NCBI GenBank assembly: GCA_019746975.1
Contig: JAIERK010000032.1
Span: forward strand, 1 to 35,447
Source of the DNA: Candidatus Obscuribacterales bacterium
GTDB taxonomy: Bacteria; Cyanobacteriota; Vampirovibrionia; Obscuribacterales; Obscuribacteraceae
Direction of reading: 5' to 3'
Length of the DNA: 35,447 nt
Shown in pieces: positions 14,377 to 22,655 of this stretch (position 1 is the stretch's first letter; each line of letters starts with the position of its first letter). The notes under the pieces were generated by a model. The model did no database searches and had not been told where the DNA came from. It saw only the letters and a list, made by a program, of their open reading frames with translations. The translations under genes were made by a program, and so were the position numbers.

Positions 14377-15888
14377 ATGTTCGACACACTCACAGACAGA
14401 CTACACTCGACATTCCGCAATCTAACTGGAGATGGGAAGCTCACGGCGGAAAACATTGAAGAAGCGATTGGCGACGTTCGCAAATCTCTTCTGGAAGCGG
14501 ATGTGAGCTTGAAGGTGGTAAAAATCTTCATCAGCCGTGTCAGACAGAAGGCGCTCGGGAAAGAGGTGCTTGAATCGGTGACACCGGCTCAGCAGTTCGT
14601 CAAAATTGTGCACGACGAACTCGTCACCATACTCGGTGTCGAAAATTCGCCGTTAGAAACCAATGGCGACCCAGCCGTGATCATGCTTCTGGGCTTGCAA
14701 GGTTCCGGTAAAACCACCGCCTGCGGGAAGCTCGCTTACAAGCTCCGCGAAGAAGGAATGAAACCATTGATGGTGGCATGCGACGTGCAGCGTCCCGCCG
14801 CTATCGCTCAGTTGCAGACGCTGGGTAAGCAGATAGACATACCCGTTTTTTCGGTTGAAGGTCAGGCTGATGTGCAAGAAATTGCTGAAGCCGCTATCGC
14901 CCACGCGAAGAAAGAGGGATTGCATCCTGTAATTTTAGATACTGCCGGCCGTCTTCAGGTCGACACCCCGCTCATGGCGGAGCTCATGATCCTGGACAGA
15001 GCATTCGAACCTGTCGAAAAATTGCTCGTGGTCGATTCCATGACCGGGCAAGAAGCGGTCAATGTAGCCGATACGTTCAATACTCAGTTGACCGTCACCG
15101 GATTGATTCTCTCGAAAGTCGACGGCGACGCAAGAGGCGGCGCTGCTCTGTCAGTACGTGAGATCGTTGGCAAACCAATCAAGTTCATCTCCACCGGTGA
15201 GAAGCTGGACAATCTAGAAACCTTCTATCCAGATCGGATGGCCGGACGAATCTTAGATATGGGCGACATCCTCTCGCTTGTCGAAAAAGCCCAGCAAAAC
15301 ATTGATGAGAAAGAGGCGGAGCGCGTCGCTATGGACATGCTCAAGGGCGATTTTACGCTCGAGATGTTCGTTGAAATGCAGAAGATGATGAAGAAGATGG
15401 GCTCCATTGGCGACATCATGAAAATGATGGGTGTGGGTGGCATGTTCGGACTCAGCACTCAACAACAGAAAGCGGTCGCGGAGCACGGCGAGCAAATGAT
15501 GTCACTTTATGAGACGGCCATTAACTCAATGACCAAAGCCGAGCGCAAAAATCCTGAAATGATCGATTTCAATCGCAGAAGGCGGATAGCACGAGGCTCT
15601 GGGCTGAAGGATGCACAGATTGGTCAAATGTTAAATGAGTTTCAACAGATGAAATCCATGATGGCTTATATGAAACCGCTTATGGGCGGTGGAGGCGGCG
15701 GTCTGCCTGGACTGCCGGGTCTTGGATTACCTGGAATGCCGGGCGTTGGCTCAGGCGGTCGCGGGATGCCAGGAGCCGCTCCCGGACGACTTCCATTCGC
15801 CACACCCACGGCTGCACGTCCCAGCGGCGCTAACCCTAGCGGTTTCGGACGGGGACGTCGGCTGCGCAAGAAGAAAAGAAAACCGTAA
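14377..15888 (+). CDS. ffh: Signal recognition particle protein Ffh (SRP54)
   Basis: 503 aa. It binds the 4.5S/SRP RNA and nascent signal sequences and delivers ribosomes to FtsY at the inner membrane. The N-domain (1-95) is followed by the G-domain: P-loop GLQGSGKT (106-113), DTAGR (188-192), SKVD (246-249) in place of the usual TKxD, and DARGGAAL. A Met-rich M-domain spans about 305-435 with the RNA-binding stretch RRRRIARGSGL. After it comes an unusual 65-residue tail, Gly/Pro/Leu-rich (repeats of LPG) and ending in the basic RGRRLRKKKRKP. AAAGGA lies upstream of the ATG. The SRP RNA gene is not seen here. Confidence 0.97.
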   Translation: MFDTLTDRLHSTFRNLTGDGKLTAENIEEAIGDVRKSLLEADVSLKVVKIFISRVRQKALGKEVLESVTPAQQFVKIVHDELVTILGVENSPLETNGDPAVIMLLGLQGSGKTTACGKLAYKLREEGMKPLMVACDVQRPAAIAQLQTLGKQIDIPVFSVEGQADVQEIAEAAIAHAKKEGLHPVILDTAGRLQVDTPLMAELMILDRAFEPVEKLLVVDSMTGQEAVNVADTFNTQLTVTGLILSKVDGDARGGAALSVREIVGKPIKFISTGEKLDNLETFYPDRMAGRILDMGDILSLVEKAQQNIDEKEAERVAMDMLKGDFTLEMFVEMQKMMKKMGSIGDIMKMMGVGGMFGLSTQQQKAVAEHGEQMMSLYETAINSMTKAERKNPEMIDFNRRRRIARGSGLKDAQIGQMLNEFQQMKSMMAYMKPLMGGGGGGLPGLPGLGLPGMPGVGSGGRGMPGAAPGRLPFATPTAARPSGANPSGFGRGRRLRKKKRKP

Positions 15889-15999
15889 GTAATGCAAAGC
15901 GCGATTTACCCTAGATCTGGCGGTAATTGCATATACACCTGGTAAAATAAGCACTCACATTTATTTGTTTGTATCGACAAGTTTTAAGAGGGATATAAA
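15889..15999 (+). promoter_or_regulatory. Leader between ffh and rpsP
   Basis: 111 bp without a terminator. An extended -10-like TGGTAAAAT lies about 50 bp before rpsP, without a good -35. AAGAGGGA at 15986-15993 is the ribosome-binding site that fixes the GTG start of rpsP six bases on. rpsP may therefore be read both from ffh and from a weak local promoter. Confidence 0.4.
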
Positions 16000-16308
16000 G
16001 TGGTAAAGATCAGGCTTAAGCGCATAGGCGCCAAGAAAGCCCCCCACTACAGAATTGTAGCGGTTGATGGACGAACGCGGCGCGATGGCAAGCCAATCGA
16101 AGAAGTCGGGTATTACAATCCCCGGTCTAAAGAACTCAGATTAGACAGAGAAGCAGTTGAACGATGGATGAAAAACGGAGCTCAACCAAGCGATACGGTG
16201 GCGGGTCTTATAAGAAAGGCGGACGCGGCGGCAGCGGGTACCGCGGCAGCTCAGGCGGCGGGTACCGCGGCGGGAGCGGCGGCCAAAGGCGCTTCCAAAG
16301 CAAGCTAA
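16000..16308 (+). CDS. rpsP: 30S ribosomal protein S16
   Basis: 102 aa with a GTG start at 16000 behind AAGAGGGA. The S16 core is plain: [40 protein letters not shown], and the helix [21 protein letters not shown] ending near residue 75. S16 supports 30S assembly by binding 16S rRNA. The last 28 residues are an Ala/Gly/Lys-rich tail ([17 protein letters not shown]...) absent from short S16 proteins. That tail is encoded by DNA that also codes, in a different frame, for the N-terminus of the next gene. The ffh-rpsP-KH order is common in bacteria. Confidence 0.97.
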   Translation: MVKIRLKRIGAKKAPHYRIVAVDGRTRRDGKPIEEVGYYNPRSKELRLDREAVERWMKNGAQPSDTVAGLIRKADAAAAGTAAAQAAGTAAGAAAKGASKAS

Positions 16309-16553
16309 TCCAGACCCAGGCTCCTGAGGACCTGGCTGAGTACATACTTAAGGTTCTTGCCAAAGAACCTGATTCGCTCATGTTCGAGCGCAAGAGTTTT
16401 GGGCCGAGACGCAGCCGCGTTAGCGTGAAATGCGATCCGGCCGTAACCGGGCGTTTGATCGGAAAAGACGGCAGAACAATCTCCGCGTTGCGCTTCTTTA
16501 TTAAAGCCGCAGCCGGACGCTATGGCAAACGTGTTGACATAGTGGTCTCTTAG
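16164..16553 (+). CDS. khpA: KH-domain RNA-binding protein (KhpA-like) with RGG-like N-terminal tail
   Basis: 129 aa. Residues about 52-129 are a single KH domain of KhpA type: [18 protein letters not shown], a VSVKC strand, the GKDG loop (100-103) in [15 protein letters not shown], and the closing KRVDIVVS. KhpA is an RNA chaperone that usually pairs with KhpB. Normal KhpA is about 75-80 aa; here about 50 extra residues rich in Gly, Arg, Tyr and Ser ([19 protein letters not shown]) precede it. The ATG at 16164 is the only ATG, GTG or TTG in frame before the KH core, so the gene overlaps rpsP by 145 nt. No clear ribosome-binding site precedes it, which suggests coupling to rpsP translation. 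A frameshift-fusion or a rarer start codon is the alternative. Confidence 0.85.
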   Translation: MDEKRSSTKRYGGGSYKKGGRGGSGYRGSSGGGYRGGSGGQRRFQSKLIQTQAPEDLAEYILKVLAKEPDSLMFERKSFGPRRSRVSVKCDPAVTGRLIGKDGRTISALRFFIKAAAGRYGKRVDIVVS

Positions 16554-16861
16554 TGAGCGGATCCGAACAGGGCGACAGGGCTAGAGAAGAGCTGTTGAGA
16601 GTTCTTCTCGAAAATAAAGTCATATCCGAAGCACAAGCGCATCTCGTCAAACAGGATGAGGAAGCCACCGGCATGACCTGCGAGGAGATCCTCCTTGCGC
16701 GCCGATGGGTTACCGAGAAGAAGTTGATTGAATTAGCTCCGTGGCTTAAACAGGAGCCCGACTCGGGCGATGGAGTTGAGGGTGGTTCCTACGAGGAAAA
16801 CCTCAAGAGATATCGCAAATTACTTGCTGAGATTTTAGGCGAATCGTCCGAAAAGCAATGA
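16553..16861 (+). CDS. Small MshEN-like (type II secretion E N-terminal-like) domain protein
   Basis: 102 aa from a GTG whose first base is the last base of the KH-gene stop (TAGTG), a coupled arrangement. Residues 12-65 read as the helical pattern of the GspE/MshE N-terminal domain: LLRVLLENKVISEAQAHLV, then TCEEILLARRWVTEKKLIEL. The usual form is L..LLve.g.Is..QL..al..q followed by a second such half. In MshE and relatives this domain can bind cyclic di-GMP. The ATPase that normally follows is absent, so it is a stand-alone module with an acidic C-terminal helix. Its role within a ribosome/SRP operon is unknown. The stop overlaps the GNAT start by four bases (ATGA). Confidence 0.75.
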   Translation: MSGSEQGDRAREELLRVLLENKVISEAQAHLVKQDEEATGMTCEEILLARRWVTEKKLIELAPWLKQEPDSGDGVEGGSYEENLKRYRKLLAEILGESSEKQ

Positions 16862-17373
16862 TTCGAAAGGCGACACGAGAAGATGCTTCCGCGGTGCTCT
16901 CGATTTACGCGCCGTTTTGTCTTGATTCTGCTACAACCTTCGAAAACGTGCCGCCGGTAGAGTCCGAGATCGCAGACCGAATCGAGCGCTTCAATAATAC
17001 ACACCTCTACCTTGTCTACGAGGAGGGAGAGGATGTTTTGGGTTACGCGTACGCAGGACCGCATCGCGAGCGCCCAGCCTACCGGTGGTCCTGCGATGTC
17101 TCTGTCTATGTCCGTCGTGGAGATGAGAGCAAAGGGCTGGGCACGCGGCTGTACCAATATCTACTCGACGACTTGAGAAGCCGTGGTTTTTACAATGCCT
17201 ATGCTGGGATTACGTTACCCAATGAGGCCAGTGTAAGACTGCATGAGAAGATGGGCTTTCGGCATGTAGGCACCTATGACAAAGTCGGGTATAAGCTTGG
17301 CGCATGGCGAGATGTCGGTTGGTGGCATCTGGTATTGAAAGAGCACGATAGTATGCCGGCAGAGACTACCTAG
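16858..17373 (+). CDS. GNAT N-acetyltransferase, phosphinothricin acetyltransferase-like
   Basis: 171 aa. The start overlaps the preceding stop by 4 nt. Family landmarks of the PAT/Bar/MddA group are clear: IYAPFCLDSATTFENVPP, GYAYAGPHRERPAYRWSCDVSVYV, acetyl-CoA loop ESKGLGTRLYQYLL (a variant of R/Q-x-x-G-x-G), YAGITLPNEASVRLHEKMGF, and GYKLGAWRDVGWWHLVL. It transfers an acetyl group from acetyl-CoA to an amine. Related proteins act on phosphinothricin, methionine sulfone or methionine sulfoximine. The real substrate here is inferred only by family. Its last 8 bp overlap the end of the convergent TPR gene. Confidence 0.92.
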   Translation: MIRKATREDASAVLSIYAPFCLDSATTFENVPPVESEIADRIERFNNTHLYLVYEEGEDVLGYAYAGPHRERPAYRWSCDVSVYVRRGDESKGLGTRLYQYLLDDLRSRGFYNAYAGITLPNEASVRLHEKMGFRHVGTYDKVGYKLGAWRDVGWWHLVLKEHDSMPAETT

Positions 17374-19048
17374 ACATCATCGAGCCCTGGTGCTGCTCGG
17401 GAGCAGCGACAAGAGCCAATTTCGCCAGATAATACTCATCGACGCGGGCACCAACTCCGGTATCAATGGCTGCTTGAAAGTTTTCGTCAGCCTTGTCTTT
17501 GAGACCTTTCAATAAATAACTTTGTCCGATGTAGTAGTGAGCCTGAGCTGCTCGTAACTTGTTCGTTTTTACCGCCTCTAGAAGAGCGCTTTCCGTGACA
17601 GTCTGTCCAGCAAGGAACATCGAGATCGAGTGCCACCACTTTTGATTGTCGCTCGCTTCAACCGCACGCTCCAGCAGAAGCTGACATTCATTCTTGCGCC
17701 TGCACAGACCGCGGCTGAGAGCAAGAAAGATCAGCGACTTCGTGGTAGTAACGGTTTTCTTGTTTTCCCTGCGACTTAGATACTGTTCGAGATCTTGGGC
17801 TCCATCTTCATACTCTCGGAAAGCAAACTGAAGAACTCCGCGCTGGTAGTAAGTTTCGGCGTCATTCGGATGACTGATGAGATGCTTGTCGAATACGCTG
17901 AGCACCTCCGACTTTTTCATCAGGGTGACAGGTATTATAGCGAAACTGAACTTCTTATGCCGCATGTGCGGCATCTCGTAAAGAGGATCGTCGGAATGAA
18001 CTTTCCTCAGGTCGTAGGCCGCGAATTTGAAATTACCGAGACCATAGTTGGCGCCAGCCTTTTCGTAATGCATCAGGACCGAATCAGATTTTTTCACTTT
18101 CTCATAGTCGTCGAGAGCCTGATCGAATTTGCCTACCTGCTTGTAGGCATGTGCTCGCAGCAAATGGAGATCGCTATTTTCCGAATCGGAGTTCAGCGCT
18201 TCGCTGAATCGAATGATGTTCTTCTTCGCCTGCGATACCGATTTGCTGTCTTTGTCGGGAGTCAAGGTCGAACCCAGTCTTGCGTTGGTCAATCGGATTG
18301 ACCGTTCGTAATACTGGCATGCTGTCTTGTAGTCGCCTATGCGCTCATAGCATGAGCCGATACGCCGATAGGCCTGACTCGCGATCATCTCTTCGTATCT
18401 TTCTATATGTACTGGCGATAGTTTCGTTGAGAGCGCTTTCTTTGCATAGGTAAACAGCTCCAGCGCTTTGGTGTAATCGGCGAGCGCTTTTTTGTAGTCT
18501 TTGAGTTGTTCGTATGCTTCTCCGCGCCACAGCCAACCTGAGTAATCGTGAGGGCTGAGCTTCATGTGGCTCTCGGTCAGTTGGATTACTTGCTGCGCTC
18601 GCTTTAACGAGAGCAAGCACTCGATCTCGAGTGTCGTGCAGCCCGGGTCGCGCTTTCGGTGTGCAGGGCTGACACTGTTGACTTCTGAAAGCGCACGCTC
18701 GTAGTCGGAGTTGAGCAGCGCTTTAGTGGCAGCCATCAAGTGCAGGCTGTCTTCCAGATCCAAGAGATTGACCATTTTAAAAACATTCAAGATTGGCGGA
18801 TCATACGGATCGAGAGCATCAACCTCAACCTTCACGGTACTGGCCGGTACCCGGACTTTCCACTTCAATGTCCCGGCATCGCCTTTGGCCACATGGTAGA
18901 CGACGGAGCAGCAGATCCCGGCCGCCAGCCAGAAGGTCAATATAACCACCATGCCCGCGACGGAGAGTTCACGCGTGGGAGTCGAGACGGACTTACGCAC
19001 GACATCTCGAGGCTTTAAAAGCTGTTCTTTGTTGGATGGATCCGTCAT
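17366..19048 (-). CDS. Membrane-anchored TPR protein
   Basis: 560 aa. A polar N-terminus (about 1-28) precedes one membrane helix at about 29-52 (VAGMVVILTFWLAAGICCSV), so the rest probably lies in the periplasm. Residues 85-545 contain many TPR-type helix pairs (for example GWLWRGEAYEQLKDYKKALADYTKALELF, RIGSCYERIGDYKTACQYYERSIRL, LHLLRAHAYKQVGKFDQALDDYEKV). TPRs form a protein-binding scaffold. The gene begins 33 bp after the stop of the WaaE-like glycosyltransferase and is likely the last gene of that unit. Its stop overlaps the GNAT gene by 8 bp in convergent orientation. Partner unknown. Confidence 0.85.
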   Translation of the reverse strand: MTDPSNKEQLLKPRDVVRKSVSTPTRELSVAGMVVILTFWLAAGICCSVVYHVAKGDAGTLKWKVRVPASTVKVEVDALDPYDPPILNVFKMVNLLDLEDSLHLMAATKALLNSDYERALSEVNSVSPAHRKRDPGCTTLEIECLLSLKRAQQVIQLTESHMKLSPHDYSGWLWRGEAYEQLKDYKKALADYTKALELFTYAKKALSTKLSPVHIERYEEMIASQAYRRIGSCYERIGDYKTACQYYERSIRLTNARLGSTLTPDKDSKSVSQAKKNIIRFSEALNSDSENSDLHLLRAHAYKQVGKFDQALDDYEKVKKSDSVLMHYEKAGANYGLGNFKFAAYDLRKVHSDDPLYEMPHMRHKKFSFAIIPVTLMKKSEVLSVFDKHLISHPNDAETYYQRGVLQFAFREYEDGAQDLEQYLSRRENKKTVTTTKSLIFLALSRGLCRRKNECQLLLERAVEASDNQKWWHSISMFLAGQTVTESALLEAVKTNKLRAAQAHYYIGQSYLLKGLKDKADENFQAAIDTGVGARVDEYYLAKLALVAAPEQHQGSMMSR

Positions 19049-19081
19049 CTGCTGCCGATTTTGCTGAGTTTATATCACTGG

Positions 19082-19849
19082 TTATGCTTTGCTGTTTTGT
19101 AAATCTCTCAAATACCTTATCTTCTTGCGTACGTAGTCGCTATAAATCTTGGCTAGAGCTAAACCTATCACACCATCCTTGATACCGCCGCGACCGAGGT
19201 ATCTATAAAGGAAAGTCCAAATCGGATGAAAGAGCTCGTTGAGAGGGTGGCATTTCCAGCCGAATCTCTGACGACGAGCGAACTCGTCCGCGGAAAGTCT
19301 CGCGTATTTATCCATGGCGGACTCGAACTCAGCGACGTCCTTGTAGGCGTAGTGAAGCATTTCATTCTTCAGTGATGAAACCTTCCCGTCTACTTTGATC
19401 GCTTCATGAACGAGACGATCGTTGAAGCTGCCTTTACCTCGTCGTATTAGGCGGAGCTGCGCATCTGGATAGAAGCCGCCGTTGCGCACCGGCGTATCAC
19501 CGATGAATAAGACCCTGGGAATTAGATAGCCATCATATTCGGTGGCAGATCCGCGCTCCAGCAGACCTTTGATCTCTGCCACTAAAGCCGGTGTCAAAAT
19601 CTCATCGGCGTCAAGGCTAAGGATCCAGTCGCTATTGGCCAAGGAGAGAGCTAGATTCTTCTGTTTGGCGTAGCCGAGCCAGTCTTGATGCCTGCACTGC
19701 GCTCCCAATGCAGTAGCGATCTCTATCGTTCGATCTGTGGAGCCGGAGTCGATCAACAGCACTTCATCGGCTATAGGCGTGGCAGCCTCTATAACTTTAC
19801 CGATGGTGCGTTCTTCGTCCTGCGCAACGATAACGACGGATAGGGTCAT
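19082..19849 (-). CDS. Family 2 glycosyltransferase, WaaE/KdtX-like
   Basis: 255 aa, usual length for this subgroup. N-terminal GT-A fold: LSVVIVAQDEERTIGKVIEA, the nucleotide-site DSGSTDRT (34-41), then WILSLDADEILTP with the DADE metal motif (80-83). The second half carries the family's DAQLRLIRRGKGSFNDRLVHE and the C-terminal helix with FLYRYLGRGGIKDGVIGL and a basic end. Homologs add a glucose to the LPS inner core or build other envelope glycans at the cytoplasmic membrane face. The acceptor is unknown. The start lies 4 bp after the stop of the retropepsin-like gene, so the two are translated from one message. Confidence 0.9.
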   Translation of the reverse strand: MTLSVVIVAQDEERTIGKVIEAATPIADEVLLIDSGSTDRTIEIATALGAQCRHQDWLGYAKQKNLALSLANSDWILSLDADEILTPALVAEIKGLLERGSATEYDGYLIPRVLFIGDTPVRNGGFYPDAQLRLIRRGKGSFNDRLVHEAIKVDGKVSSLKNEMLHYAYKDVAEFESAMDKYARLSADEFARRQRFGWKCHPLNELFHPIWTFLYRYLGRGGIKDGVIGLALAKIYSDYVRKKIRYLRDLQNSKA

Positions 19850-19853
19850 CTAC

Positions 19854-21209
19854 TTAGTTGCCGCTTCTCCCGTGAAACTTGATTTGATTATTTATAGTGT
19901 CGATTGAAAATCTCCAATCGCCAAAAAAGTCCTGGCCCAGAAGTGGGTACGGCATGGATGCTTGGGCCACTACCTGGATCGGGAAGTTGCTCTTGCTTAT
20001 CGGGCCAAGTCTCAGGCTGCTCACTGGGAATTGCAAGTTGGAAGAAACCCCGCCTATTCCGGATGTTGAGCCGACCACGGAGTCTTGTGGGATGGTCACG
20101 CCGGAGGGCAACTGGTCTTTGGTGAATTGCGTATTGGTGGCTCCGGTGTCCATGACCATCGGGATGGCTCTCCCGTTGATTTGCACCTGCACAATCATCA
20201 GCCGTCCATGTCTGGTGAAAGGAACCGAGTCTTGCGATGCAAATGCGCTCGATAGATTGGCGGATCGTTGAAACACGTCGTTGCGAACCAATCTTATCTG
20301 CTTGCTGCCCTTATCGATCTGGCATTGATACTCCCTGAAAAAGCTCTGGCCCAAAAGTGGTGCCATGTCCATTCTTTCTTGAACCGTAATAGGGAAGTCG
20401 CGGCGCTCGATCGAGCCTACCTTGAGAGTGACCTTCATATTCCAGGCTTCCTGCACGCCGCCGACACCGTGAACATTCGATGTGGAGGGACCAGTCGGTG
20501 GGGCGATTCCGTACTGTTCGAGCTGGTTCTTTCCGAAAAGGACCATTTCGGCGCCGGTGTCGAAGATCATGTGTGCAACCGGACGTCCATTGATGGAGCC
20601 GTCTACAAATGTCATCGAATTGCCGACCGGGTTCTCGACGATATTGAATCGACCTTCTTGGGGCAGCGACGGGTCGATGCTGGTCGAATTCGATGAGTTG
20701 GAACCACCGGCAGGCGCTGATCGCACAGTGCCGTAGCTCGTGACTCGTGCCTGGGGAACCCGTTGTACAGACGATGCCCCAGCTTGTACTTGGGCGCCTC
20801 CGCCTTCGCTCTGCAAGATTCTTTGCAGGACGATATTGTTAGGCGGCGTGACCTGTTGCGCGCGGCGAAAGTCGATTTTTAAAAGAGATCTCAGTGAGTT
20901 GATCGCTGCCTGGGAGTGCCCTCCGCGTCTGACGGCCTCGCCATAGCTGTAGGCAGCCAGATCTTTCTCGCCCATTCCCTGTCTGCACAGACCGAGGTAG
21001 TAGTATGCGGATGCATCTTCCGGGTGATCGCGAAGATGCGCCTGAAATTTGCCGAGCGCAGGCTTGTATTGGCGCTTGGCATAGAGCGAGGCACCTTCTG
21101 CAAAGCTCTGGGCTTCAGCTCTTGCAATCCACGTGCTGTTGGAAAGCAATGCCAGGATCAGGCTCGAGTACCAGATAGTTGCCTTGCGGCGATTAGATTT
21201 GCAAAGCAC
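19854..21209 (-). CDS. Exported TPR protein with two tandem retropepsin-like aspartic protease domains
   Basis: 451 aa from a GTG at 21209, chosen because GAGGGAG lies six bases upstream and a signal peptide (IWYSSLILALLSNSTWIARAEA) begins just after it. TTG or ATG codons up to 21287 add residues without a ribosome-binding site. Residues about 34-105 are a TPR-like pair (SFAEGASLYAKRQYKPALGKF, YYYLGLCRQGMGEKDLAAYSY). Two homologous halves follow. The first has active-site DTGA at 217-220 and the closing PLLGQSFF (285-288 LLGQ). The second has DTGA at 354-357 and PLLGQDFF (423-426). Both retain the catalytic Asp, so one chain could form a pepsin-like pseudo-dimer in the periplasm. It is the first gene of a retropepsin-GT2-TPR unit. 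Substrate unknown. Confidence 0.88.
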   Translation of the reverse strand: MLCKSNRRKATIWYSSLILALLSNSTWIARAEAQSFAEGASLYAKRQYKPALGKFQAHLRDHPEDASAYYYLGLCRQGMGEKDLAAYSYGEAVRRGGHSQAAINSLRSLLKIDFRRAQQVTPPNNIVLQRILQSEGGGAQVQAGASSVQRVPQARVTSYGTVRSAPAGGSNSSNSTSIDPSLPQEGRFNIVENPVGNSMTFVDGSINGRPVAHMIFDTGAEMVLFGKNQLEQYGIAPPTGPSTSNVHGVGGVQEAWNMKVTLKVGSIERRDFPITVQERMDMAPLLGQSFFREYQCQIDKGSKQIRLVRNDVFQRSANLSSAFASQDSVPFTRHGRLMIVQVQINGRAIPMVMDTGATNTQFTKDQLPSGVTIPQDSVVGSTSGIGGVSSNLQFPVSSLRLGPISKSNFPIQVVAQASMPYPLLGQDFFGDWRFSIDTINNQIKFHGRSGN

Positions 21210-21328
21210 GGTTATCTCCCTCGAGCCTACTGTCCATACTGATATTCCACGTCGATCCATTGTGTCTACATGGAAAAAAGATCGCAAGGATTCCGGGATC
21301 TAGTAGAGCACGCCGAAGCGGTTCTTCC

Positions 21329-22489
21329 CTAAGCCTTCGCCAATCCGGCGATGATATTCTTCTGAATTTCGGATGTGCCCTCTACGATCTCAAGCGCTTT
21401 CGCGTCGCGATAGAGCTTTTCAACCGGCTCATCGTCGCTCAAGCCGAGCACACCGAAGATTTGCACCGCCTCCGAGCTATGCAAGCGAGCGCCCCGAGCG
21501 GCGAACAGCTTGCACATCGCTGCATATTTCGAAAACTGCTCGGGCTTTTCATCCTTGCTCCAGGCTGCTCGGTAGGTCATCAGTCGGGCGGCCGAGGAGT
21601 CGACTGACATGTCTGCTAATTTCCATTGAATCGCCTGCAACCTGCCGATAGTGGAGCCGAACTGCTCACGTGTCCTGGCGCGTTGGACGCTTTCGTCGAC
21701 AGCATGCTCGAGAAGACCGACTGCCGAAGCGGCCATTATCACTTTACTTACGGACTGAGCATGGCGAATCGCGTCCAATGCTTGTTCGTCATTATCGAAT
21801 CGCTTCTCGGAGAGCAGTGCCTCCGGATTGACGCTGAGACCGTTAAAGGCAACTGGGCTCGTGATGGCGGAGCGCAGGCCCAGCTTGCCCTGCTTGGAGC
21901 CGACGTTGAGCTCGGTCCTGTTGTCCATGTCGACCAACCAGAATGACAGTCGCCCTTGGTCTTCCGCGCTTTCCGTATAACGAGCCATAACCAGTGCAAG
22001 ATTGGCAAATGGTCCGTTGACAACCCAGGTCTTTTGTCCGGTCAGGGTTAACTTATCTTTTGTGCCCTGCACTGTCGATTTCACTGCGCTGAAGTCGCTA
22101 CCGGCTGTCTCTTCAGTGACCGCCAGGGTGGCAAGACACTCGCCGCGAGCGAGAAGCGGCAGATATCGCGATTTCTGCTTGTCGGTCCCAAATTTCGAGA
22201 GAAGCTCGACAACTTGTGCGTGACCAGCAATAGCAAGCGCGATGCCTGGATCGACTTCACCGATTGCCTCGACCAACAATATGAAATTCAGGAAAGGGAG
22301 CGCCTGACCCCCGTATTCTTTCGGAATGCAGATGCCCAGGTAACCTTGCTGCCCGAGATCGGCAATAATATCGCGGGTATTGTAGCTGCCTGAGTCGAGC
22401 GCCTTGGCATGCGGGGCGATATGCTCTTTGACGAAAGCTCGATATTGCGCCTGAAGAGCTTGCTGTTCCGAACTCAAGAAAGTATTCAC
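21329..22489 (-). CDS. Acyl-CoA dehydrogenase
   Basis: 386 aa, standard length, with a GTG start at 22489 behind AGGAGA. Landmarks: LGQQGYLGICIPKEYGGQ in the N-terminal helical domain, the flavin and substrate stretch LAVTEETAGSDFSAVKST, TGQKTWVVNGPFANLALVMAR, the RTREQFGSTIGRLQAIQWKLADM helix, and the catalytic base Glu370 in LEIVEGTSEIQKNIIAG. It introduces the first double bond into an acyl-CoA in beta-oxidation or branched-chain amino-acid breakdown, passing electrons to ETF. Chain-length preference cannot be told. No ETF or thiolase gene is nearby. It sits 119 bp upstream of the retropepsin gene on the same strand. Confidence 0.94.
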   Translation of the reverse strand: MNTFLSSEQQALQAQYRAFVKEHIAPHAKALDSGSYNTRDIIADLGQQGYLGICIPKEYGGQALPFLNFILLVEAIGEVDPGIALAIAGHAQVVELLSKFGTDKQKSRYLPLLARGECLATLAVTEETAGSDFSAVKSTVQGTKDKLTLTGQKTWVVNGPFANLALVMARYTESAEDQGRLSFWLVDMDNRTELNVGSKQGKLGLRSAITSPVAFNGLSVNPEALLSEKRFDNDEQALDAIRHAQSVSKVIMAASAVGLLEHAVDESVQRARTREQFGSTIGRLQAIQWKLADMSVDSSAARLMTYRAAWSKDEKPEQFSKYAAMCKLFAARGARLHSSEAVQIFGVLGLSDDEPVEKLYRDAKALEIVEGTSEIQKNIIAGLAKA

Positions 22490-22655
22490 TGTTGTCTCCT
22501 AGATAAGAGGTTCCAAACCCGGTAAAGTCCTACATTTTAGCAATATGGCAACTAGATTTTACAAACCTCTGCTATTCTACAAAGCTGAGATAATCAGGAT
22601 TTCAATAATAGTTTTGCAATGCCTTCCAGTAATTGTGAGGGTGGAGGCGGTACTG

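Noticed and set aside
16225..16285. GC-rich near-tandem repeat that might suggest a CRISPR or VNTR
   Set aside because: Only two copies, within coding sequence; it is explained by the overlapping low-complexity tails of S16 and the KH protein.
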